Shown in pieces: positions 10,144 through 21,064 of a DNA stretch of 48,290 nt. Source of the DNA: Sistotremastrum niveocremeum HHB9708 (lineage: Eukaryota; Basidiomycota; Agaricomycetes; Sistotremastrales; Sistotremastraceae); assembly GCA_001630475.1 (NCBI GenBank), contig KV419406.1, forward strand, positions 214,048-262,337, in the 5' to 3' direction. Below the pieces are notes generated by a model. That model was not told the origin of the DNA. It ran no database searches and worked only from the letters and a program-made list of their open reading frames with translations. Position 1 is the first letter of the stretch. Each line of letters starts with the position of its first letter. Position numbers and translations under genes: made by a program.

Positions 10144-13100
10144 ATGTCTACTGGCCTATTCGCTCTAGCTCTTCTTATTCCTGCCTTCGTCCTCGGTGGC
10201 ACGCCCGCTGGTTGGACCGCAAACGGTTGCGGCCTCGACCAAGGTAGTCCCCGACTTCTCGGCTCTTATTCGTCTTCCACCACGACCAACACCGTCGAAT
10301 CATGCTTGGGAACCTGTCAAGGTCTGGGCTACACCCTCGCCGGCATGGAATATGGCTCCGAATGCTACTGCTCCAATTCCTACGGTTTTACTCTCCAACA
10401 ACAGCCCGCCGCCGACTGTAACATGCCGTGCTCGGGCAATAACGCAGAGACTTGTGGAGGCTCTTGGGCCCTCAGTCTCTACAGTTACACCGGAACAACT
10501 AGCTCGTCCAGCTCTAGCACTACGTCTACCAGTAGTACTACGAAGAGCACTAGCACGGTGTCTACCTCGACTTCTACCACTTCTTCTCCTGGATCTACTC
10601 AGACCCTCGGCTCCTCTTGCGCGGCGCCAGTGACGAGCGGTACAGCTGGTGCCAACGACCCGTTCTGGCTCCAGAACCTTCAACATCAGGGTACATCCGC
10701 GTTCAATTCCAACCCGAGTGGTTATCAAGTGTATCGTAACGTCAAGTATGTGTTTTCCGCTTGTCACACAAGGCGCAATACACTCACCATACATCAGGGA
10801 TTTCGGTGCAAAGGGTGATGGTGTCACCGACGACACAGCAGCTATCAAGTACCCCCCCCCCCCCCCTTTTGTTTTTATATGATACCAACCGCTTAATTCT
10901 CAGCAATGCCATCTCCTCGGGGAATCGCTGCGGTGGAAGTTGCGGAGTGGGCTCAACTACTTTGACCCCCGCCATCGTCTTTTTCCCTCAAGGGTAAGTC
11001 TTATCGTTATTTTGTCTGTCAATTCAAGTAACGTCCTTCGTAGGACTTATCTCGTATCTTCTCCGATCATTGCGTATTATTATACTGCTCTCGTTGGTGA
11101 TGGTCGAAAGCTCCCTGTGAGTAGGGGTCGTTCTGTTTTTACTTTTTATTCAACTACTTCAGACCTTGCTTGCCTCTGCTGGCTTCAACGGTATCGCCGT
11201 CATCGGTGAGTCGGATATATTTTACTTTGTGTCCTTCGCTCATGTTTTTGTACAGACGCTGATCCATACACTGCAAGTGGCCAGTGGTATGTGGTAAGTA
11301 CAAACATTCTACCCCCAAGTCCGATGCTAACGTAAACACAGAATCAAGACAACTTGTGAGCCATCCGTAACCCAACAAACTCCTCCACTGAACCTTCTAT
11401 CCTCTCAGCTATCGATCCGTCCGCAACTTCATCATCGACGTAACCCGGATGCCAGCGACGAGTTCTGCCACTGGTCTCCACTGGCAAGTTTCTCAGGCGA
11501 CGTCGCTTTATAATGTCATCGTCAACATGTCTACGGCTTCCAATACCGCTCATCAAGGTACGAGTCATCAATAACGGAGACTTTCTTAGACTAATACGTT
11601 TGATAGGTATCTTCATGGAAAATGGCAGGTAAGCAACATCATTCTCGGCGCTCGGCTATTTCCGACGGTATGTTCAGCGGAGGCTTTATGGGCGACTTGG
11701 TCTTCAACGGAGGTCAGCACGTTTCGTTGTTCAGAGTGATTGATGACGCTGAATATTTGGCAGGAAAATACGGTATCTGGATCGGAAATCAGCAGTTCAC
11801 CGTCCGGAATATTACGGTCAATAATGCACAGATTGGTGTGTTCGCGGATTGGAATTGGGGATGGACTTTCCAGGGGCTCTTCATCAACAACTGCCAGGTA
11901 CGTATTTATATTTCGCTATATCACTCGATTATGATGAAATTTTTCTAGATCGCATTCCAACAAAATACCGGTGGAACAGTCGCAAACGGTCAAGTAAGCC
12001 ACCCAATACTTCAATCTCACTCAAGTGAGATGCTGATATATATCCCAGCAAACCGCCGGCGCAGAAGTCATAATTGACGCAGTCATCACCAACACCCCCA
12101 TATTCCTCGAAACCACCACCCCCTCAACCGGCTCCCTCGCCGGCTCAATCCTAGTCGACAACATAGTCCTCCACAACGTCCCCACCGCAATCCAAGATAA
12201 CACCGGACACGTCCTCCTCGCCGGCTCCACAGGCAGTACAACAATCCGTCAATGGGCTCAAGGAAATGTATATTCTGGAACGAGTGGAAGCAGGACTTAT
12301 CAGACTGCTGCGCTTAATCCGCCTGCTAAGCCGGGTAGTCTTGTTGATTCGAGTGGGAGGATATTGAGTAAGACGAGGCCGCAGTACGTGGGGTATGCGA
12401 CGAGTCAGTTTGTTCAGGTTAAGAGTAATGGAGCGAAAGGTGATGGGAATACGGATGATACGGCTGCTCTTCAAGCTATATTCAACAAGGTCCGCTCCCC
12501 CTCTCCTCTCCTCATCCCTATATTAATTATCTGGGTAGTACGCCGGATGCAAAGTCATCTTCTTCGATGCCGGAACATATATTATATCGGACACACTCCA
12601 TATTCCTCCTGGAACACAGATCGTCGGAGAGATCTGGTCGCAGATTATGGTTACCGGCCCGAAGTTCCAGAATATCAATAGTCCGTATGTGGCTATCCAA
12701 GTCGGACTTCCGGGACAAACTGGCATTGTCGAGATTTCCGATATAATAATCACGACTCGCGGACCCAGTTCGTCTTCCCATCCTTCTTCTCGTGAAGTCA
12801 TAGCTGACTTGGATGATTAGCTCCCGGAGCGATCCTCGTAGAATGGAACGTAGGCCAAAGCACCCAAGGTTCCGCCGGCGTCTGGGACACCCACATCCGC
12901 CTCGGCGGAGCCCAAGGAACGAATCTCCAGTCATCAAACTGTCCCACATCCACCTCCGCGAGCACAACAACATGTCTCGCATCATACCTCGCATTCCATA
13001 TTACTTCATCGGCTTCTGCGTACCTTGAAGGACTTTGGATCTGGCTTGCGGATCATGATCTTGATCAGGGGCCGCAGTTGACTGCTTTTAGTGGGAGGGG

Positions 13101-13769
13101 GATATTGAGTCAGAGTCAGGGACCGGTTTGGTATATCGGTACTGCTGGTATGCTATCTTTTAAACTTTTCGAGGGACGAAGGAGGACTGATTGGGTGTGT
13201 GCAGCGGAACATCATGCGACGTATCAATATTCCCTCGTCGGCGCTAAGAACCATTACATCGGCCTCGCACAAACCGAAACCGTGAGAAACCCCTACTCCA
13301 TGATCTACTTGTTTATATAACTGACGATTTGATATATGTAGCCCTACTATCAACCAACCCCTCCCGCCCCCCAGCCCTTCAAGCAAGATACCTCACTTAG
13401 CGATCCAACATTCTCAAACGGCCAAACATCCGCCTGGGCACTCTGGATCCAAAACTCCTCCGGAATCCTCATCTACGGTCCGTCCCCTCTCCCCTCATAT
13501 AATAAATTTAAAAATACTGACAATGGACGATGGATGTAGGCGCGGGCTTTTACTCCTTCTTCTCCTCCTACGCCTCCACCGCCTGTCTAGCAGCCTACAA
13601 CTGTCAATCCCAAATCGTCAACATCGACTCCGCCTCTACATCGGGTGTACAGATTTACTCACTTTCGACTGTTGGGACTACGTGGTCGTTTAGTGTTAAC
13701 CAAAACGGAATTATCAACCAGAATCAGAACTCGAATTCGTTTGCGAGTACTATTACTGCTTGGGTTTAG
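10144..13769 (+). CDS. secreted exo-beta-1,3-glucanase, GH55, with N-terminal WSC domain
   Basis: Eighteen exons give 911 residues: 10144-10745, 10798-10848, 10904-10993, 11044-11116, 11163-11205, 11256-11293, 11342-11355, 11409-11557, 11607-11628, 11678-11712, 11764-11897, 11949-11993, 12049-12489, 12539-12767, 12821-13147, 13205-13281, 13342-13477 and 13540-13769. ATG 10144 starts a clear signal peptide (MSTGLFALALLIPAFVLG); an upstream in-frame GTG is not a eukaryotic start. Residues 22-116 are a cysteine-rich WSC carbohydrate-binding domain ending CGGSWALSLY. A Ser/Thr-only linker of about 40 residues follows. Then come two right-handed beta-helix repeats, each opening with the GH55 signature (DFGAKGDGVTDDTAA and NGAKGDGNTDDTAA). 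GH55 enzymes release glucose from beta-1,3-glucan in fungal walls or food, so wall remodelling or mycoparasitic digestion is likely. The WSC fusion would anchor it to glucan. A C15 tract sits at 10852-10866, just after the second donor. Confidence 0.92.
10852..10866 (+). repeat. C15 homopolymer in GH55 intron 2
   Basis: Fifteen consecutive C begin two bases after the intron donor (exon 2 ends at 10848). A similar G12 run at 14520-14531 lies in an intron of the minus-strand SDR gene, so on that gene's own strand it is also a C-tract shortly after the donor. Confidence 0.9.
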
Positions 13770-14032
13770 GGGGGTTGGGAGTTGGTTGGATTGGATTTGG
13801 GAGTGGATTTGCCAGAGGGTGGAAAGGAGGGGGATTGATGAGATTGATGGTTGGAACGATATGTACTTGTATTCGTATTTGCGAACCAGGTTAGGTACAG
13901 GTGTATGTGTATTTGTATGACTATTGAATAGTCAATACAGTTGGTTTCGCATATTCATATGCTCTTGTCTTCTCTAACATCAATACCAGGCCATTCCATC
14001 TTTAACCCACAAGCAAATTATCGTCGTGCTCC

Positions 14033-15017
14033 TCAAACCAAGGTCTGTCCTCCATTCACATGTAACGTCTCACCCGTGATGAACGCGCACTTCATCGCGA
14101 ATAAATACGCTTCAGCGACCTACCACCGACATCAGCTCGTATACAAGTGAGGAATCTTAATGGGAGGAGAACGTACCTCTTCAGGACTAGCAACATGCTT
14201 CACAAGCAATTTCTCACTCTGTTCCGCGAATATCTTCTCAAGGACATCTTTAGGCGTCGTATCCCACATCTCCGTGTTCACCTACAATTCACTCGTGAGA
14301 ATCGGAAGATACGATGGGAATCTTAGGGAGAGGGGGGAGGGGGGACTTACGAATCCTGGGGCGATACAGTTTACGCGGATGGGAGCGAGGTCGACTGCGA
14401 GACCGCGGGTGAGAGAGTCGACGGAGCCTGCGATTCCGGCTACGATTGACCAGCCTTGGGAGGGTTTCTTTACTACAGAACCTGTATTGGGGACGATATC
14501 GATGAGTCGGAATGTTAATGGGGGGGGGGGGAGGAGGGAGAGATACCTGTTGTGAGGACTATTGAGCCGGATTTTTTGATCTTTGCTTGTTGGGCGCAGA
14601 TTGTGGGTGCCCATAGTCGGACGTCGTACACGCCTACGAATAAGTAAGGGTAGGGGAGGAATTGGGTAGGTGATGCAGACCTCGAATAGAATCCAAATCA
14701 AGGTCTTTCAACCCCGAAAGCGTCAACGCATCGCCACTACTAAACACAAGATGATCAATCTCCCCAACCTCGTCGAAAAAACTCTTGATCTGTGCCGAAT
14801 CTTTCACATTCAGGACTCTTCCAGAGACTTTTCCGGAGACTCCAGCGGATTTAGCGGAAGATTCGAGACGGGATACAGCTGCGTTTACGCGGTCGAGAGA
14901 GGATGAGGCGATGATGACGTGCGAAGCGAGAGATTGGAGAGAGGATTCTGCAACTGCGTATCCTATTCCTGAGGATCCGCCGATGACGACGATCGTTTGG
15001 CCCGCGAGTGTTATCAT
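14033..15017 (-). CDS. short-chain dehydrogenase/reductase-like protein lacking the YxxxK pair
   Basis: Five exons (14681-15017, 14547-14633, 14351-14481, 14177-14281, 14033-14119) give 248 residues, the usual classical-SDR size. The N-terminus has the Rossmann strand and dinucleotide loop IVVIGGSSGIGYAVAE, then NVKD (adenine contact) and HLVFSSGD where NNAG is usual. The C-terminal part has LAVDLAPIRVNCIAPGFV, NTEMWD and a final FITGETLHVNGGQTLV, all typical of the fold. Where the catalytic YxxxK should lie, the sequence is GWSIVAGIAGSVDSLTR: Tyr aligns to Val and Lys to Ala. A group of fungal and bacterial SDRs with this GW.V.A...GA pattern exists, so this is a subfamily trait rather than damage. 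Substrate unknown. It is convergent with the GH55 gene, 263 bp away. Confidence 0.85.
14520..14531. repeat. G12 homopolymer in SDR intron
   Basis: Twelve consecutive G on the plus strand lie inside the 65-nt intron 14482-14546 of the minus-strand SDR gene. Confidence 0.85.
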
Positions 15018-15350
15018 GCTTTCAGTTGTGCTTTAGGGAGTAGGGGCAGGTGAGAGAAGGTGTATATATAGACATTGACACTGAGAGCGAGAATAGAATT
15101 CCCGATTGCGTGTTCCCTGGCATCTCTCGGTCGTGTATGCGTCATCGCTGCTCAGGTGGGAGTGTGTCTTGCCCGATATAGAAAGTGTCCGATCGACAGG
15201 GAATGCCGGAGTGCCGGGTGAAAACTTTGAATAGAGCGCCAATTAGCAAGGATCGAGGTGAGTCCTCTGTCAGCGTCGATTCTATACGACTCAGTTGAGC
15301 TTATTTGTGAATAGGAGCCCGGGGATCCCCTCACTCGACGCTCAGCTTCT
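15018..15350. other. intergenic between the SDR gene and pseudogene copy B
   Basis: This 333-bp divergent region contains tatatata near 15063-15070, about 50 bp upstream of the SDR start on the minus strand, a plausible TATA element. No other gene is visible. Confidence 0.4.
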
Positions 15351-16336
15351 ATGAGTGGAACTCACTCGTTTGAGGATTTGGTGGATGCGGTCCGAGTGAG
15401 CGCTCAGTCGACGATCAAGAAAGTGTCGAGAGGTGCACTCGAGTCGTTTTCGGTCGATGTGGCACTCGTCGCATTGGGAATTCGGTCAGTTCTTAGAGAA
15501 GATGTTGGCGTTGGCTGACTTTCTTTAGGTCTGGATTCTTAATTGACACGTTCAGTCCGTGGTTCGAGGAAATGACTGTGTTCATTGAAACTCTCCAATC
15601 GGTGAGTCTCTTTCTCCCATTCTTTGGCAAGTCTGATCAAAGAATAGAAGTCTAGACATTTCGAGTCGTTGGCTCTTCTCACAGATGACGACAGTTCAAA
15701 CCATTTCATCGTCAATTCGCGTCTCCTCGCTACCAGAGTTGAATCCGAGCTCTCAGACTCTGATCCTTAGCCGTGGACGTCGTTCATTTTCCTCGCTAAA
15801 GACCTAAGCACTCCACCGCTTCATTCGTTCGTCTATGATCAACTCCAGATCTCATCCCAATCTCGTCCTTCTCCGACTGTCATGAATCACATTCGAGCGA
15901 TCACCGACCAAGATACTCATCCATTCATGCCACCGACGCGTCTTTGCACAAAAGACGCGATATCCCTTGCTGGTTTCCTCCTTGAATATCCATTCTCATA
16001 TCGACCATCCGACCTATCCGTCAACTCGAATCCCTTAGGTGGCGTCCCCCTCCTACTATACGAATGCTCGTTGGTATCCTCCACTTCCTCCACGCCAAGG
16101 TATTCCCTTCCCCGCCTTCTCGATAGTTTGACTAATTTTGGTGGAGGCATAGTCTGATGAAATTCAGTTTTCCCCTCCAACTCAGCATCGATGTTCCCTC
16201 GTTCGCGTCAGATATAATTCAAGAGTGTCTCCTCGAACGGTTCCGTAAACGTCTATCTGAATCCCCGGTCCTTCTTCCTTGGACAGACGTCGATGTCACC
16301 TTCATTCCTATCACTCTTAATCACGTAGCCCTGTGA
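15351..16336 (+). pseudogene. mirror copy B of the UPF0739-like gene, inactivated
   Basis: The five-exon structure of copy A is retained: 15351-15484, 15529-15601, 15648 onward, an exon opening atctcatcccaatctcg near 15849, and a last exon ending at the TGA 16334-16336. Intron positions match. Two lesions stand out against copy A. First, a TAG at 15768-15770 directly after SDSDP replaces the serine codon that continues into PWTSFI. Second, the third-intron donor gtaagc of copy A is ctaagc here, following GCTAAAGAC. The acceptor before the last exon is ggag instead of gcag. Downstream of the nonsense codon the frame is otherwise open and well conserved (DAISLAGFLLEYPFSYRPSD, then SDIIQ and VTFIPITLNHVAL). 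So it is a recent pseudogene, or at best encodes a 109-residue truncated form. Confidence 0.75.
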
Positions 16337-17730
16337 TTCCTCACGTCTCGACGATGAATGCCATGTCCTCTTCCTCTATTTACGCCCCGATCACGAGCTT
16401 GAGTGCTCTTTCATTCTCCATCATTCGCCCGATGTGCCTTATAATTCCCCACTCTTCTGACGATGATTGAGTTGATCTATACGTCGAGAGATACTCCTAG
16501 TGCGTGTCCTCTGCCTCCTCTTCTTTGCAAGATGCTGACTCGAATTTTTTATCAAGCCTAGGAGGCCCTGGGTTTGAATTCGAACCTAGTCGCTTCCCTC
16601 GACCTGGAATCGTGGTGCGCGGACTACGGTCCTGTCAAAATCGATGCACATCGCTGGCTTCTTTCTTGAAGACGGTTGCATAGATCGAGACACAGTTTAC
16701 ATGTAGTGAAGTTTAACCGCTCGCTCCGACTCAGCGTTCCCGTTCCCTTTGACATCATTGACAGACATCATATATCATCCAATATCGTCTCCTCACAAGA
16801 TTCTGCAGACGTTTTTCACCAATGCCAATGCCAATCCCCAACTTGTTCCCCGATAGGTACACATATCGATATTACCTTCACTCTTTTATCACCCCCTCAT
16901 CATGGAGCGTATCATTCCTCGACAGACTTAGACCTTAGATCGGACCACGATCGACTGAATCTATGTACACGTCGAGCGACGCTGATCGTGAGCCTGAGTG
17001 TCTTCTGCCTTCTCATTTTAGCAGGAGATGCTTACTAGTACTGAAGTTCGCTATCAGGTCCGACCGATCTCAAACTCGCCAAAGCCGATGCCGATGCCGA
17101 TGCGTCTCGCAGCGATTGAACTCGATTTCGACGAGACATCTCTCACATGCTCCATCATCGAATCTTCGACTCCCTGATGGATATGCCACCATTCTCATTC
17201 ACGACATCCTACGGAAATGATCTCGCTCCCGTCGACTTCGAGTTCAGCGCGGGCCTTATCCGTACGGACTACGAGATTCATACACTGCTCCTTCAATCAG
17301 AGCGACGATAGGCTCCATCAGCACACAGTCCAACGAAGTTCTCCTGCCCGTCTGTCTACGCCGACTTCACCTTGAATCTTCCTCGTTTACATCAGACATC
17401 AGCCAAGATCGCTTCCCTTCAATATCCCACAGACGCTTCTGCGAATCCCAATTCCTCTCATCCGGAAGACGTAGCCATCACTCCCGTTCAATCACAATCA
17501 CGACGCCCTACACCTACTCAGCGCTCATTCCTCATCATCCCACTAGTAGCTGATAATCCACTAGTACCGATCTGACCGGATCTGACCCCTACGAGGACCG
17601 ACCTACGCCAATCACGAGCGCTCTCTCATTCTTCATCTTTCTTTTCTCTCTGCGAAAGTCTGTCGTCAGATCTGCTTTCAAGCTGGCTGTCCCGGGTTAA
17701 TTCGAGATCAGAGTTCTATAAAATGGGCAT
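16337..17730 (+). pseudogene. tandem decayed units C and E of the right arm
   Basis: Two further degenerate 3' ends of the same family lie downstream of copy B on the same strand. Unit C ends about 16676-16916: its HVVKFNRSLRLSVPVPFDII parallels LMKFSFPLQLSIDVP of copy B, and DITFTLL parallels DVTFIPIT. Unit E ends about 17360-17575, with EDVAITPV parallel to the same strand. Unit spacers repeat: atcacgag.....ctctttcattct occurs at about 16390 and 17615, and ctat(g/a)..acgtcgag.ga occurs at about 16480 and 16960. Unit E and its 3' flank align inverted with 1110-1780 of the left arm. No open coding structure remains. Confidence 0.55.
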
Positions 17731-20650
17731 CTATGTTTGAGTGTCGTTGAGCCGCGCTGTCCCTTTATTCGGCGGAATACTACGAATCTGCCACAGAATG
17801 TCAGATCTTGGTCATGCCTTGGGTCATGCACTTGTCGGCGCGTGCGCCGTTGATTTGACTATATTCCCTGAATCTGCTTGAGAGAGTGCATTGTCGGACC
17901 ACATCTAAATCGTCAACTACTGTACCATCTATTCAAAGCTCGAGCGTACAACGAACGATATTCGTCTCGTCCCTCTCCTCGGACGATATCTATCCGAGTC
18001 AGAAGTCTACTCTCCCGGGCCGTTGAGACTCTACCGGTAGCTTACTCATAGTTGCTTTAAATTTCTTGACTCTCGAGAGCTCTACTACGCACCTACGCAC
18101 CTCCGCGGATCCGTCATCCGTCTGAATTATAACGCCCAGCACTCATGATCATATCTTTCGCATTGATTCACTCTCGATGCCGCACGTCTCAATATGTATG
18201 ATGCAGACGGAGTCGGTCATCTGTGACAGCGATGAAACGATCCAGAAGTAATCAAACTTCTTCACTTGACTTCTTCGCTTTGGGCGCGAACTTGGACTTT
18301 CGACAAACGTGTCGCTTTGTTTTTCTCGATTGTAGGGTTCGGAGAGCGATGGCTTGAGATTGATTGTTGGATATCTTCGTTCGCGTATGAAAATGAATTT
18401 TTTTTAATATAGCTGATAAGGCTCAATATCATGTACATGGCTGTCTACACTAATGAATCCGTGAACGCGATTGGACGAAACACGATGACCGAAGTCATGA
18501 AAATAATGAACGATGAGACTGATTTGGGACTCGAAGACGAGATCGCTTGGAAAGTTTCTCTTGGCCGACCCGGTCCTCGGAGTCGGAAAGATAGAGGCCG
18601 GAACAAGATATTAGCGACTGATGAATAAGAGGAACGGAGTAGACTTATCAAAAGAAAAGCATCCTTCCCTGCCGACGAGTACTCCCGAGAGAGTGAAAGT
18701 CAAGGCAGGGAAGGCAAAGCCGAAGTGGCCATCATCCGGACTCCACAAGCTAGGCTCGTTCACGCTGCCACTTGTGGAAGGAATTACAAACTGAGAGTAC
18801 CAGCTGCTTATCATCAACCGGAGGTGTGCGGGCTCTCGTTCTGAGACAGTGTGCATTCACAAGTGACCTTGCGATCAACAAGCGAGAGGAGAGAGCGAAG
18901 GGCCCAGTTTGACGCCCTTCGTCCGTGGCGGCAGCGGCAATGAAGGCAGGCGAGCAAGTAATAAGATGATCTTGAATCTTGAACCTTGACATCCATTCGG
19001 AACATTCCCAAGCCTAGCTCTTGCATAGCCCAAACAATAAAGTCCGACGGCAATATTCAAGTTTAACTTGAATAACAGAGCTCTCGAGGTCGAGTCCCGT
19101 CCTCCGACCCATCGCAAGCTCAGATGTACAATGTACAGTCCGAGCCGACGACGGGAGGAAGGGTACTGCTGATGGCTTTTGGCCGGCCCCCTGTTTCTTC
19201 TACTCCACTGGAGCAACGAGCTCACACTCGACCGTTCCCAGAGGGAGCAGTCAAGTGAGGAATGGATGCGGATGGTGCGGATGGTCGGTTGGGCAGGAAT
19301 ATTTGATGTGTTTGATGTGTTTTGACGTATCGGCGATGCTGAAACCTAGTTAGCAATCGAAGAAGAATTGGGACAGTGAAGAAAGGTAACGAGCTCACTT
19401 TGGTGCAGAATGGGAAGTCGCGCTCTGCAAAAGAGATGGATGTCCCGCAGCCGCACGACCATGGGCCCATGACCACTGGATGCCCAGCGATCATCACCAC
19501 ATGACCCCTTGGCCTCAGACACAAACGGGCGACAATACCCACAGGGTAAGTCGCAAACGTCTCACGACGCCCGAATGCGCAACCCCCACTCAGCACAGCA
19601 GCACATCACAGGTTGACCGAGCGAAACAAGCCCCCATCTGATGGGATGGAGACCGTGGTCAGTCATTTGGGTGCAAAGCACGGACCTGATGGCCCCATTC
19701 CTCGGGATGAGGAATGGCGAGCCCACACTTGACGACCTTACGGACGCCAGGTGAGAGAGTGGAGGGGGACGAGAGAAAGAAAACTCACATAGTGACATTT
19801 CTTTTATGCCAGAGTTCGTCGCTCATACTCCGACTTCCCACAACAGCGCATTCCATCGGTCGAGGGTAGCAACAGATGTCTAATTTTGGTCGTTTGACGC
19901 AATATACCAGCAATGATAAGGGTGCACAGAACAGGACGAGCGGCTGAGGGGGAGGTCGTAATTGGAGTTGAGCCAAGCATCCGATTCTTCATTGTCGTCG
20001 GCCCAACGTTTTGACCAAGTTTGCATTATACAGACTTGATGCTGTCTAAAGTCCACTAAGAATTCTCGGAGATGTTGAAGACTAGGCATGAGCCGGAGAG
20101 GAACACCAGAGTAGAAGAGAAAGCATAGAGCAGATAATGGAAACTCGAAGTCGAACGAACTGGAAGCAAAAATCAGGATGCGAAGGGAGCCACGGGTGCC
20201 GAACTCCGACACTGCTTCTGTGCTAACGCTGGCCGCTTCCTCTTTGCGCAAGTGTCGTTGCGGTTTCCCAGTCGTTCTCGACGCCGAATCAAGGACTACA
20301 GAGCCAACAGAGCTCTCGCAATTCCTGTCGTTATGACTCGCCTCTTCAGCCCGAATTCTAGCAATATGAACCGTACATTCTATTGGGAACAAAAGTGCTG
20401 TCTACTTTGCAGGGACAGCTCCCTCCACAATCGCCTGCCCGTCAAGCAAGCTCGCTCAAACAGGCTCTCCTGGCAACGATATCCTACTGTCTATTTTCGT
20501 CTCTTTCTCAGTGCGATGGGCACATAGGAAACATGGTTTGAAACGGAGCTGCAATTTTCATGGACGGTGTACTTTAGGTACGCGGCTTCAGTTGCTATAT
20601 TCCCTCATTCTCTCTCTCATTCCCTCACTTGGTCCGCAGTGGCCAAGCTG
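17731..20650. other. long gene-poor region
   Basis: I find no supported gene in this 2.9-kb stretch. Minus-strand frames at 18875-19225, 19222-19596 and 19880-20392 are 116-170 codons long. They lack a consistent intron structure and any recognisable domain, and overlap other frames of similar length. A plus-strand frame at 18431-18628 from an ATG is hydrophilic and unrecognised. Confidence 0.45.
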
Positions 20651-20784
20651 TGAGCTCGTCGTCCCGGTAGGGGCGGATGAAAGAAAGGACTGGCCACAAG
20701 CCATCAGCAAATGTCTTCACTCCGTCGTCATCTCGTAAGGGAGGGCGATGGGTCGAGTGACGATGTTCGGCCTTGAGAGCTCTG
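20651..20784. repeat. direct repeat unit 1 (134 bp, 280-bp period)
   Basis: It starts tgagctcgtcgtcccggtag and ends ccttgagagctctg. It is repeated at 20931-21064 with only a few substitutions (actggcc/acgggcc and ctcgtaaggg/cccgcaacgg). Confidence 0.85.
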
Positions 20785-20930
20785 ATCGTCTGTGCCACGC
20801 AACAGCCAGGCTTGGGAATGCTTCAAGTTTCTCTCTTGCAGGTGAGTGTCATGTTTGCAAACTAACATCTCTAGGCTCCAGCATCCCCTCGACTCGGCCG
20901 TCGTTCACTTCGTGGGCGGCGGCCGGGTCG

Positions 20931-21064
20931 TGAGCTCGTCGTCCCGGTAGGGGCGGATGAAAGAAAGGACGGGCCACAAGCCATCAGCAAATGTCTTCAC
21001 TCCGTCGTCATCCCGCAACGGAGGGCGATGGGTCGAGTGACGATGTTCGGCCTTGAGAGCTCTG
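20931..21064. repeat. direct repeat unit 2 (134 bp)
   Basis: Second copy of the 20651-20784 unit in the same orientation, offset by exactly 280 bp. The sequences beyond both ends diverge (atcgtctg versus cacgccat downstream). Confidence 0.85.

Noticed and set aside
14282-14701. 139-codon minus-strand frame over the SDR gene
   Set aside because: It is an exon plus two retained introns of the SDR gene; splicing explains it.
10144-15017. biosynthetic gene cluster made of the GH55 and SDR genes
   Set aside because: Two convergent genes with no backbone synthase, transporter or regulator nearby. Proximity alone is not evidence.
16565-16590. gggtttgaattcgaacc, resembling a tRNA B-box
   Set aside because: It is a palindrome around an EcoRI-like gaattc. 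No acceptor stem, anticodon arm or A-box can be placed around it.
19880-20392. 170-codon minus-strand frame in the gene-poor region
   Set aside because: No recognisable motif, overlapping frames of similar length in other phases, and no intron signals that extend it.
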